Origin: Kingdonia uniflora
Lineage: Eukaryota; Streptophyta; Magnoliopsida; Ranunculales; Circaeasteraceae
Reading direction: 5' to 3'
Length of the DNA: 64,000 nucleotides
Assembly: GCA_014058105.1 (NCBI GenBank)
Contig: JACGCM010002082.1
Coordinates: forward strand, 372,001 to 436,000
The translations under genes and the position numbers were made by a program. The notes beneath the pieces are model-generated. The model saw nothing but the letters and a program-made list of their open reading frames with translations. It was not told the DNA's origin and did not search any database. Below are positions 43,741 through 52,952 of the stretch, piece by piece. Positions within the stretch are counted from its first letter, which is position 1. Each line of letters starts with the position of its first letter.

Positions 43741-44290
43741 GTAGATTTTTTTCGCATATACTAACCCACATGCACGACCAACGTTATTTATTCCAACGAG
43801 GACTACTTAAAAAAAATTGGCAGGTACTTTGAGCCTAGCTAAATAGACCTGGTCGCTTGTACGACCAACGTTATTTAGTCCAACGAAGACTAGTTAAAAA
43901 ATTTTGACGGACACTTCGCGACTAGCTTAATAGACCTGGTCGCTTGTACGACCAACCTTATTTAGTCCAACGATGACTACTTCAAAAGTTTTGGCGAGCA
44001 ATAAACGCCTAGAAAAATGGACCTGGTCGCTTGTACGACCAACGTTATTTAGTCCAACGAGGACTACTTAAAAAGTTTTGACGGATACTTCGCGCCTAGC
44101 TCAATGGACCTGGTCGCTTGCGCGACCAACATTATTTAGTCCAACGAGGACTACTTTAAAAAAATTTGCGAGCACTTTGCACCTCACTAAGTTGACCTGG
44201 TCATTCGTACAACCAACGATATCTTGTCTAACAAGGAATATTTAAAAAGTTCTTCGGGCAATTCGTTGCTAGTTAATTAGCATAACGACC
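43741..44290. repeat. 87-bp tandem array, 6 copies, in the 3'UTR of element F
   Basis: The marker 'gaccaacg' (or a close variant) lies at 43776, 43863, 43950, 44037, 44124 and 44211: five exact spacings of 87 bp. Units carry 'acctggtcgcttgtacgacc', which contains the short palindrome 'ggtcgcttgtacgacc'. The array is unrelated in sequence to the preceding 118-bp array. Confidence 0.92.
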
Positions 44291-45300
44291 ACGGCAGATA
44301 TTATTTATCGCCTAGCTTAATTTTAAAGCAGAATACAGTTCAATTCCCAATAACTTTCTTGCAAGATAAATGGTATATAAAACCAAACACAACATAAAAA
44401 TACAAAATATTGATTCAGGGCAAATACATCAGGAACAATAGGGACACGATCTCTCCCATATTCCATAGCCCGGTCTCATCTTCCTCGGCCATCGCACGTA
44501 ACACAACTTCACGGCTTACATAATTCTGTACTTGGTCCCGTAAAATAAGGTACCAAAACTACTGCTTTTCTTGCGTCTTCCTCTCAGGTACGAGTAGGGT
44601 AGACGGCTCGATATAAGTTCACATCAATGGCTTCCCAGCAATCCCACGCTCGTCAAAGTAAAACTTACTATAAAACTCCATCCAAGCAGTTACCCGCGCT
44701 TCGATCCTCGCCTTCAACCGCGTCTGCATCTTTCTCCCCTCGACGTCTGGCCATCCGGTTCCAAGCTCTAAAGTCTACCCAGAGTTTCCCCTCCCACAGG
44801 TTTGCTGATGAACGTCTGTATCTCTCTTCCGTAAGCCTATTTATATACAAGGCCTCATTAATTTCCTTGGGGAAATCTAAGAGCCATCCCTCCCTATAAA
44901 GCATCATACTCCCCATTACTGCGCCTATGAAACACCGCCCACGTCTCTACATTAGTCTCCCACTGTGTCGTTACTACAAGGTCCTCATAACGAGGACACT
45001 CCCACATCGTCGTTACTACGATAAAGGTATACTAAACATACATAAGCACAAATATTTAGACAACTTAAGCATAAATATTTAGACAACTTAAGCATAAATA
45101 TATCATGAAAAACATAACCTGTTTGGCAACATGGGCAACACAAATATTTTTACATACAAAGGCCCCGCGAGCATCTTAAGTTTACATATCAAAGCATCAT
45201 GTCGTCGTAAGTAAAATTTTAAAGTCTTTCACGCCCTCGTCACTATGGGCACTACAAAATGACCTAACCATTTACACGGGGGTTGGACAGCGGCTGCTCT
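44291..45300. other. Element F: region between the arrays and the antisense gene
   Basis: A minus-strand ORF 44916-44668 (MGSMMLYREGWLLDFPKEIN) and an overlapping plus-strand ORF exist, but neither matches the other elements clearly. By position it would correspond to as4 of A and C. Around 45040-45100 a 25-bp segment 'gcataaatatttagacaact' is repeated in tandem. No firm gene call. Confidence 0.35.
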
Positions 45301-45310
45301 GTTCTCCTCC

Positions 45311-47620
45311 TCAAGTTGTGCCTTCTCTTCGGGGCAATATCCATCGTGTCCCAAAAGGCAGAGGGCCTTGACGTCCGAAATATCCCAGGTGACGCAACTC
45401 CGGTACGTCCTTAGTTTGACGCAGCACTAGCAATGGCGGAGCCAACGTAGCCACCCACCACTTCATGGATAAGCAAAACTCTTCTTCTAAGCAAGCATTG
45501 CCCTCCACCAGGTCGGCAACACTGCCCTGCAGCCCGTTCGCCACGTTCTTTGCCCCCGCTAACTCCTCACGGTGGGCCTGCTCGCTTGCTTCCTTCTCCA
45601 GTGACAGAGACCTAAGCCGTCCATGGGTCACCTCCAGGTCACCCTCGACTGCAAGCTTCTCGTCAGTCACAACTTTCACTTGCTCCTCGAGCCCAACGGT
45701 TACACTCGCAACGTGATCCGCTTGCTCATGATGAATGGCCTCTATTACGAGCTCCTTCTGTGTTGTTTGCATTTCCTCAAGCCGCAGTTCTAGCTCGACA
45801 TTACGGCTGGTGAGGTTCTTGGCCCAGAGTAACGAGGCCTCAAGATTCAGGGTATACTACATAAAATAAGCACCAAAAAGATTTATTACTCCTCGTACCT
45901 TAGATGATAATGTACGTATAACTGATATGGCACTAACTTACCCGGGCAGCCACCAAGACCACTGCACGACGAGCCCGAGGATCATCCAGCGCCTCAGAAA
46001 GACATATTTTTTCCTTCTACTTATATGGGGTAATCTCCACTTCTCCATCCGACAAACTGCTCCCGAAAAGTTTGCCACATCCTAGTGAATAGGTCCCTTC
46101 CTCCACGAATGAATGAGACAAGGGCTCTTTTTCCTTGCCTCGCAGTAACCCTAAATCTTCGTCCAAAAGTCCAACGGTCACTATCCACTACCGCTTTGCA
46201 ACTGAGGCATCCCCCATATGACCACTGACCTCCCGTAGCCCAGGGCTCTGTCCAACGACAAGATGCACGGCCTTATTTGATCCCCTTCCCCTCATATTTA
46301 GGAATCTCGGCTTCATCCCAATACTTTCCGCTGACTTATAACTGTGCACACTTTCCATAGAATAAGTGTTGCTCGCGGGACGGGTACGAGGCTTGCTATA
46401 CTTATTCGCTGACCAGTACTTGTATGAGTCAAACTTCTCGTCTATAATATTCATCAACACTTGGCACTCTTTATTTTTATGGCCGAGCATACGCAAACGA
46501 GATGTCATATATGATACCCTCGCAAGCGTCACACCTATAGAATAATAAGTAGTCATTTAGTCAACGAATAACAAATGCTCACAAACTACTTTTATAAATT
46601 GCACAACAAGTAACGTACACTTTGTATTAAACACGTTATGATGTAAACGACGGTTAGGCCCGTTGTCATAATCAAATCCCCCATCACTAGGATCGGATGC
46701 CGACACCAAATGTTTCCACTCGTCGACAACTTAAAAATCTTTAGCTCGCCTGACTTACGAGCTATATAATACCAGTGCCTCCACTCGGGCCGGCAGGTAT
46801 GCATGATTCTCTAACACCTCGGACCGGCATCACCATCCTTGCACAGGGCTGCCTTGCCTACTACCCTTTTTGCCTTGGCCGAGGTCTGAGTTTGTCGCCC
46901 CTCATGCCCTGTGCGTACTCGTGAGCGCGTAACACTAGGAGATGTCATTTCTTCAATCGCCTCGCCCCCATCATCCTCTGCCCCCGTTCCCTCAGGAACA
47001 ACATCCCATTGATGCGAACAACTTCCCATCTTATAAGCGACCATTATATCCCCATAACCTATGTTCCAACGAGATGGCACCGACTGATTAATCAGCCAAC
47101 ATCCCGTCGTCACCCGATAAAAATTCTTATTCATTTACCCCGAGGCTCGCCCAAACGAATTCAGACATTTTTTGGTCAAATCCTCCAAGGGAAACCTCAG
47201 CCCCGCATTAAATTGCCTAAAGTAAACGATGCAATTGTTGGGTGCTAACGTTTGGCAGTCCAGCCATATCCACTTTCTACCTCCCCGAGCCCTCTCTCGC
47301 TCATTAACATCGTCCTGGAACTCCATCGTGATCCTTGGATTCTCGTAATCGGCCAGCGAGCCAGGCAACCTCCACTCGCTTGGATAAAGCCAAAACAACT
47401 CAGAAACCCCCCTCTCACGACCTCTTATAATGTCCTCGTGGGCCAGATCTCTGGGTACTCTCCCTCGCACCATGAATTCCACTCGCGACTCCGATCTTAC
47501 GCTACGAGGCACCGACGTCCCAGCCTCGTGGTCGTGGCCGCCTACCCACCCCACAGAAATGGTACATAACGGCATGACCGTATAGCCCTCCGTCGATGAT
47601 TCTCCCTCAAAGACTACCAT
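45311..47620 (-). pseudogene. Element F: antisense intron-containing gene as3
   Basis: Minus strand. An open block 47620-47135 ends FNAGLRFPLEDLTKKCLNSF, matching the hydrophobic-LP-x-x-x-L segment of exon 2 in C (LEFGLSLPLSNLAKGIMNLI). After a stop follow MNKNFYRVTTGCWLINQ (about 47130) and WYYIARKSGELKIFKLSTSG (about 46700-46770). Intron 46620-46535 (AAA|GTGTAC...CTATAG) joins IQ|SVTLARVSYMTSRL in frame, phase 1. Intron 45941-45857 (CGG|GTAAGT...ATGTAG) joins VAAR|YTLNLEASLLWAK in frame, phase 0, leading to a coiled coil (MQTTQKELVIEAIHHEQADH). Same intron positions and phases as A, B and C. Confidence 0.65.
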
Positions 47621-47994
47621 TTCTCGACTCGTTTTTCTCCTGCTCTTCCCTGGTAACTATATACTGACTCGTGCTCAGCGCTCGTATATCCCTGCACGAG
47701 CCAGGTGCAAACGTCAGCTCAATCCTAAGGGAACGAAGGGCATAATGGCCACCTAACTTACTAGGACACCCTAGGGACAGGCTGCCCCCTCACTCTCATT
47801 CCCTGGTACGGCCGCCACATGTTGCTGCGACTCCGCGATGAATAGCACAATTTATCTCGGCATCATGGTCACCCCAACCTTTCTGGTTACCGCCGTTAGG
47901 CGGTGTATTCCCCGATTAGCTCTGGCGGTTCACGCGATTCAAAAGCAGATACAAGATAGCGTATTGCGTTAAATAAAACGAGTTACCGGAAAAC

Positions 47995-48246
47995 TTACCC
48001 GTGAAACCCCACGCACAAATGTATAGCTCCAAATCCCTCCAGCTCCAACCCAAATGCTCTAACCTTCAGTTCTTGCAAACAAAACTCAAACCAGAGGAGA
48101 AGCTTTAGGCATACGTCATCAGTCCTCTTATAATGGAGGAGACGGTCTTCTTTAACATGTGAAGAGACAGTTTTCTTTAAATATTCATCAGGCCCATGCA
48201 TATGATTCGACACATTCCCCACTGCACCAGCAATCACACCACACAC
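47995..48246 (-). pseudogene. Element F: LTR-proximal antisense ORF
   Basis: 84 codons from 48246 (MCGVIAGAVGNVSNHMHGPD), containing LKLLLWFEFCLQELKVRAFG and ending at ...CVGFHG exactly where a GTAAGT donor begins (first intron base 47998). It occupies the position of as1/as2 in A and C, but no sequence match to them is convincing. It may be a first exon of the antisense transcript. Confidence 0.45.
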
Positions 48247-48373
48247 TTTCCCACAAATTTAATACTTAGCCCCCCTCCCAAGATGGTGCCAGACAGACTG
48301 TCACACACCCCCCAATACGACGAGCTCCAGACACAGCTAGACTACCTCAGATCTCCCTCCCTATAAGCCAGAC

Positions 48374-48388
48374 CTAAGGGGGGGCAAT
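48374..48388 (+). other. Element F polypurine tract
   Basis: 'ctaagggggggcaat' abuts the 3' LTR start at 48389. Confidence 0.78.
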
Positions 48389-48898
48389 TATAGGAGCACT
48401 CTCTCGCTAGTAGCAAAGTGACAGGTCATCCAATGGGCAAGCTCTTATAACAACCATAACCTCATCTAGTCCGAACAATGAAACGACAAGTCGATCAACG
48501 AGCAAGCTCGTCGATAATCCAACACTCGGAGTACAAAGACTCCAGCGAAGCCACTCTACAAGTATCTTCAAACAATGAGCAAATGCCAACGACTAAAGAA
48601 CGGTAACAATGAGCACTCAAGCCCACAACCCTGATGGGATAGCCTAGGAATTTACCAGGGCCCGTTAGCAAGGGTGTTCCCAGCTCAAATCCTCCCTATA
48701 AATAGTGGGGAAGGGATAAACCAAAGAGGATCTTCTTCTTCTTCTTCAAGCATTCTACTTTCCTTCAACTGCCTCAGAAGTAACTAGAGAGACAGAGAGG
48801 AACCCGGAGAGAGTTGAGCGGTGCCCTCCTCCGATGCAGTATCAAGCCTAATCTACCAAACAATTATTGTTGTCTTCTAGCGGAACAAAGAGACCACA
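48389..48898 (+). repeat. Element F 3' LTR
   Basis: 510 bp. The initial TG has become TA ('tataggagcac'); it ends 'agaccaca'. Pairs with 35860-36372 and is followed by the target duplication 'tctcc'. Confidence 0.92.
48697..48705 (+). promoter_or_regulatory. TATA box of element F LTR
   Basis: TATAAATAG in 'ccctataaatagtgggg'. The 5' LTR copy has a T-to-A change at the second position of the same site (36168-36175). Confidence 0.68.
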
Positions 48899-49260
48899 TC
48901 TCCCCCTATCGACCTCAATCATTTCCTCATATTCCAAATCGAGCTTATTCTTTCCAAAGTCTAAATACACTAGAACGACCCCTCCGAGATTGATTTTTTC
49001 ATTCTCAAATTCCTACAATTTTCTCTCTTGTAAATTTCCAGCCCCCATGTCAAATCATATTTGACACTTACACACATATTTTTACCTTGCAAGCAAATTT
49101 ATAAAGTTCGATTATCACAAAAAATGTACTTTCTGATCTCATACATTTCATTTCATACCATATTCAAAAGTCTTTGGATCATATATCACAATTTATAGAG
49201 TTATTCCATTCCATATCAACACCGAGTTTGGATAACAAATTATATTCAACTCGAAACAAA
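48899..49260. other. Element C: non-coding stretch after element F
   Basis: Collinear with 56510-56870 of element A. AT-rich, no gene. It would lie between as2 and as1. Confidence 0.45.
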
Positions 49261-49430
49261 TTTTATAGATAGCAGGTCTTTCAAGTACTCAACATCAGAT
49301 ATTTTATAGGTAGCAGATCTTTCAACTACTCAGCATCAGGTACTTTACAGATAACAAGTTTTACAAGTACTTTTATAGCTAACAAGTCTTTCAGGCACTT
49401 CAAAATTTCAAATCCTTCAGTTCATTCTAC
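49261..49430. repeat. Element C: short (~27-50 bp) repeats with 'ggtactttacagataacaag'
   Basis: Repeated 'tttataggtagcag', 'aggtactttacagataacaa' and 'tcttt(c)a(a/g)gtac' words. The same repeats in element A (56875-56904 and 62099-62220) have a 27-28 bp period, and LINE2 is inserted within them. Confidence 0.65.
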
Positions 49431-49439
49431 TTCAGTAAT

Positions 49440-50037
49440 CTTTCACCCTGATGCAAATCATACATTGGAAATAATGAGTATCCTCCTTCCTATGAGTTTT
49501 GTTGAAGTCTAGGTGAACTTTAAATGAAAACTGTAAAAGAAGGAGACTCAGTACTTGAACCAGCTCTTCAAACTGAAGGTCTTCTCAACTTAAAGTAGTG
49601 TTGGAAGTGCAGAAGTAAACTTCCATTTTCCGTCTTCTTCATCCACTACCATTGCCGCCTCTCCTATAACAACCACCCTCGCGGAGTTGGTAGAGATAAA
49701 GAGGGCCCGACCTTAGAATCCATTCGACCGCAAGACATTAGCGTAACTGCCCCGCAGTCATGCCTATCCATGCATCTGTCTCCCCAACCTTGTCATCCAC
49801 AAGAATGCGGAGACAAACCCAATGTTGCTTACCTGTTAAGACAACATGGTGAAACCTCCATCTACAACAAAACTCATCCCCAGCTTCAGCCACTTCATTT
49901 TCCAAAATTCCTTAATACGCTGAAGGAACAAGAATAGGAGTAGGATTCTCCAAGGACTGATCCCCGAAATACTTCAACTTCAACCTCTGCATTTCAAAAG
50001 AAATTCTCTCTTCAAGAACCATTCTACGAGTCTTCAT
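49440..50037 (-). pseudogene. Element C: LTR-proximal antisense ORF as1
   Basis: From ATG 50037: MKTRRMVLEERISFEMQRLK, KYFGDQSLENPTPI, a stop, CCRWRFHHVVLTGKQHW, LRILVDDKVGETDAW, TAGQL, LYQLREGGCYRRGGNGSG and MEVYFCTSN, ending near 49600 or beyond. Element A reads the same landmarks (YFGDQSLEMPTSI, VLTGE, LRILTEDKVEETDVG, TAGQF, VCFCTI) from 62861. The match extends over about 140 codons with only single stops. Function is unknown and no domain is recognised. Confidence 0.62.
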
Positions 50038-50105
50038 CGTCTTCAACAATTTCAGAGAATATTACAATAGAAAAAACGTACTTTGCACAAACCTTGGTAC
50101 AGGTA

Positions 50106-50116
50106 CTATTTATATA
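50106..50116 (-). promoter_or_regulatory. Antisense TATA box of as1, element C
   Basis: Minus strand 'ggttatataaatagtacc', 69-79 bp upstream of the as1 ATG at 50037 and about 265 bp inside the 3' LTR. Confidence 0.65.
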
Positions 50117-50365
50117 ACCCTACATTTATTGTGCAGGAACATTTTCCAAAGCATCTTCATTCAATACAAAATAAACTCTTCAAACCCTAACAGTCGCGTA
50201 CATCAATAGTCCCATCAAACATTCAATACACATACATTACCCCATAACATGCGTAGTTTCCATGTAGTCAAACACCATCATTACTTCCTTCATTATTCAA
50301 ATTTCCTTTGAGAATACCCATATACCCAAAAATTATTTCTCTACCAAAGCCACTCATGACTTCGG

Positions 50366-50380
50366 TTATGAGGGGGTAAT
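50366..50380 (+). other. Element C polypurine tract
   Basis: 'gttatgagggggtaat' directly before the 3' LTR at 50381; A has 'ttgcgagggggcga' at the same place. Confidence 0.78.
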
Positions 50381-50995
50381 TATAGGGGCCTACCTCTCAA
50401 TCTTGCCTAAATCGAGCCATCTCTGGTTCAAACTACCTCCATTCCAGATCCACGCATTCACCACATGACTCCTCTAGTCAACATTGCCACCTACTCCACG
50501 AACTAATGAAAAACGTGGGTCGAGCTCAAACAAAAAATCTTGAACAAATCAAAGCCACTTATCTTCCACGAACTCAACAGTTACGCAGTTAACCGCCACT
50601 AACCACATTGTTCAGAGAATGTGCTTCAGCACGATGAACAACTGCGGAGAAGGCCTATATAAAGAAGAAATTCCAGAAGAGATAGGGACCATAAAAATAT
50701 ATGAGAAATCACCAAGAAACTATATTATCTAGATTCTCAAAACTTCTAACTTCTTATTTACAAGATCAGGCATTTTTAAGTCAAGAGATCACTTGTAATA
50801 AGATATCAACCTCAAGCAATAAATATCACTATTGCAAAAATCCACAACCCAAGGTCGTTGTTTTTTTACCTATTCATAGGTTTTCCACGCTAAACACCTG
50901 TGTCATTTCTTGCTTTCTATTAGATTTTATCACAGGTACATTGGTATAAGAGCTAATTCCAAGCCAATTCGAGCTTATAGAATTAGGCCATTACA
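50381..50995 (+). repeat. Element C 3' LTR
   Basis: 615 bp, TATAGGGGCC...GGCCATTACA (initial TG changed to TA). Pairs with 17989-18604. A TATA box TATATAAA lies at 50656-50663. It is followed by the duplication 'atact' and then element A's 3'UTR. Confidence 0.92.
50656..50663 (+). promoter_or_regulatory. TATA box of the A/C family LTR
   Basis: TATATAAA in 'ggcctatataaagaag'. A's 3' LTR has TATATAA at 63474-63480; C's own 5' LTR is mutated here (TATACAAA). Confidence 0.62.
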
Positions 50996-51189
50996 ATACT
51001 GATTAAAGCAAAGGTAAAACTAGATTTCAATCAAACTTTATATATACTCTGCGATTAAAACAAATGTAATACTAGTTTTCAATCAAAGAAGTCTAACGGA
51101 CATAAGATAAAGCGAAGGTAAAATAAGCTTTCATCTCTCAATATGTCTGTGACTGATACTTTTACAGGTTACATATATAGCGACTACAA
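50996..51189. repeat. Element A: 3'UTR repeat array (right part)
   Basis: It continues the array of 17451-17988: 'gattaaagcaaaggtaaaac', a marker 'ggacataagataaagc' near 51098, and 'ctcaatatg' near 51147. The first five bases are C's target duplication. Confidence 0.82.
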
Positions 51190-52564
51190 AATATTCTTTC
51201 TGGCAATAGGAGGTCAGCTATGCTTTCCCCTACAACAGGAGGACGATCAGCAATAAAATCTTAAGATCGAGCAGCCACAATAATCCTTCCTTGCTCTACC
51301 AATTCAAAAGGTCGAGAACCTAACTCCATTTCCATAGAGTTCATGAAGTTTCCTCAATCTACATTAGCTCTACAAATGCATCCTTTATCCGATAAACAGT
51401 CGTGCAAGGTATCTCTCTCTAACTTGAGCCTTCTCGCCTCCTTAACAAAATAGGTAATAACTGTCATTAGCATCTCTGAGCGCAATACTTCGGGCATAAC
51501 TGCCTTTGCAAAATTTACTCTCACTATCTGAAGGCGCTCTAGCAACTACTTATACCATGCTTCATGCCATTCTAGGCGACTATCTGCATGAGACATAAGA
51601 ATTATATACTCCATTGCCTTCTCATATGCTTTATCTGATTCAGCCTAGGTTCACCGTCCTCAATTCCACCACCTGAGCACGAAGTTCATCAAGCTCTCTG
51701 TTAATACCTAACCCAGCAGGGGATTTCTTTCACAAATCATCATTTTTCCTTATTAAAATATCCTTACCTCTAATCACCAGCTCTAACTCATGTTTCCTGA
51801 CATGAGCAACATCTAACTTACTTTGATACTCCATTAACCGCTCATTTCCTTCTTGTACGTGACCTTGAGTTCGAGCTACATTTCCCTCCAGCTCTCGGAT
51901 TCGAGCTGATAGGCTAACCACATCCCCTTAAATAATGGAGACCCAGGCATCACCTTTATTCTTCCTCAAGCACTCTCTAGCCTCAGCATTTTTTACGCGC
52001 GAATTGGCCTGAGCCAAATCGGTCTTCAATTGTGCCACGCTCTCATTCAATTCATAACATCTTTTATACACCAACCAGAACTCTATATCTTTAGCAGGTA
52101 ATACTATAGTTAACTGCTCAACCGCAATTTTGGAGTTAAATAGGTCATCTCGAGCTCTCTTCAGCCCGCTATCTTTCTCAATCATTTTATTCTTTAATTG
52201 CTCCAGTTCGCTCCTTGTACTCACTAAATCAGCTCGAGTCTTCTCTTGTTTGTTTATTTTGCTGATCATTTGGTCCTTCAGACTGGCTACAAAATGGTAT
52301 AACTCTTTTTTTGACGTTTCTAGCGCCTAAATACGGTATCCAGCCATGTTAGCCTCCTTACTTTTTACCATCAACGCATCATTATGGCTTTTGAGCTTCA
52401 TTGTTTATTCTTTTGCCTCCGCGAGGTCTTTTTTCCCCTTATTAATTTCGGTATCTTTCCCCTTAATCTACTGAGTAAGGTCATCAACAGTTTGTGTCGC
52501 CTTTACAAAACTTGAAATGTACTTTTACATGTTGAGCATCCCTATCTATATTTGCCTCCCTCAT
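51190..52564 (-). pseudogene. Element A: antisense coiled-coil ORF as4
   Basis: Starts at about 52564 (MREANIDRDAQHVKV). Main blocks are 52269-51928 (MISKINKQEKTRADLVSTRS, LKNKMIEKDSGLKRARDDLF, LAQANSRVKNAEARE) and 51921-51730 (LSARIRELEGNVARTQGHVQ), then LNRELDELRAQVVELRT-like residues, and 51545-51354 ending LSDKGCICRANVD. The heptad pattern over more than 300 residues indicates a long coiled coil. Start, end and order match element C's 25132-23840. There is no enzymatic motif. It might be a structural partner of the as3 product; this is inference. Confidence 0.65.
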
Positions 52565-52952
52565 TCTATCAAACTTCACCGAAAACTCTAGGTTATACTG
52601 CCACGTCTCTTCTTCGCTCAAGCAAGATGACTCCAGTTTGATCTACACATCACACATATAATACATCAAGCTTAATTCAAGAACACTCACTTAATACATT
52701 TAAGAATCCTATTTCTAACAAATTTTCTATTTTTTGACATCTACTGTATGAAACTGCTTTTAAAACTTAAGGTCGAAGTATGTTCCCAGTTTGATGAACA
52801 ATAACATATACATCCAATTTCAAGGTACACATTCTCTATGTTCTAACTTTTTCAATACTTTCATATTATCTATACACAATTGAGTACCACTTCCCCTAAA
52901 CTATTTGCATGTTTTTGGTCTATCTCTATACTCTAACTTTTAATTTGTAGCT

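Larger units (their letters stand above)
35860..48898 (+). mobile_element. Tat-lineage Ty3/gypsy element F (13.0 kb, inserted in C)
   Basis: Complete structure: 5' LTR 35860-36372, PBS, gag, PR, RT-RH, aRNH, INT, two tandem arrays, antisense genes, polypurine tract, 3' LTR 48389-48898. Target duplications are 'tctct' (35855-35859) and 'tctcc' (48899-48903). Joining C across F gives '...catatctccccctatcgacctc', parallel to '...cttatctatccacgtcgacctc' in element A near 56497-56520. The LTR family differs from those of A/C and B. It is more GC-rich in places and codon-level damage is heavy. Confidence 0.9.
17989..50995 (+). mobile_element. Tat-lineage Ty3/gypsy element C (33.0 kb including nested LINE1 and F)
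   Basis: 5' LTR 17989-18604 and 3' LTR 50381-50995 belong to one element: the bases before the first are 'atacc' (17984-17988), those after the second 'atact' (50996-51000), and A's repeat reads 'attatactgattaaagc' uninterrupted at 17820. Removing LINE1 (25439-32240) and F (35860-48898) leaves about 13.2 kb. C belongs to the same family as A and Z, so the family inserted into itself. gag is almost absent. LTR identity is about 88% by eye. Confidence 0.9.

Noticed and set aside
42522..43757. Three minus-strand ORFs of 103-120 aa with repeated FCEGDLLQGR-like units
   Set aside because: They are the 118/76-bp array translated; all frames are partly open because the unit has few stops and its length classes shift frame.
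50381..50995. Solo LTR
   Set aside because: It is preceded by a polypurine tract and as1, and its 3' flank pairs with the 5' flank of the LTR at 17989, so it is element C's 3' LTR.
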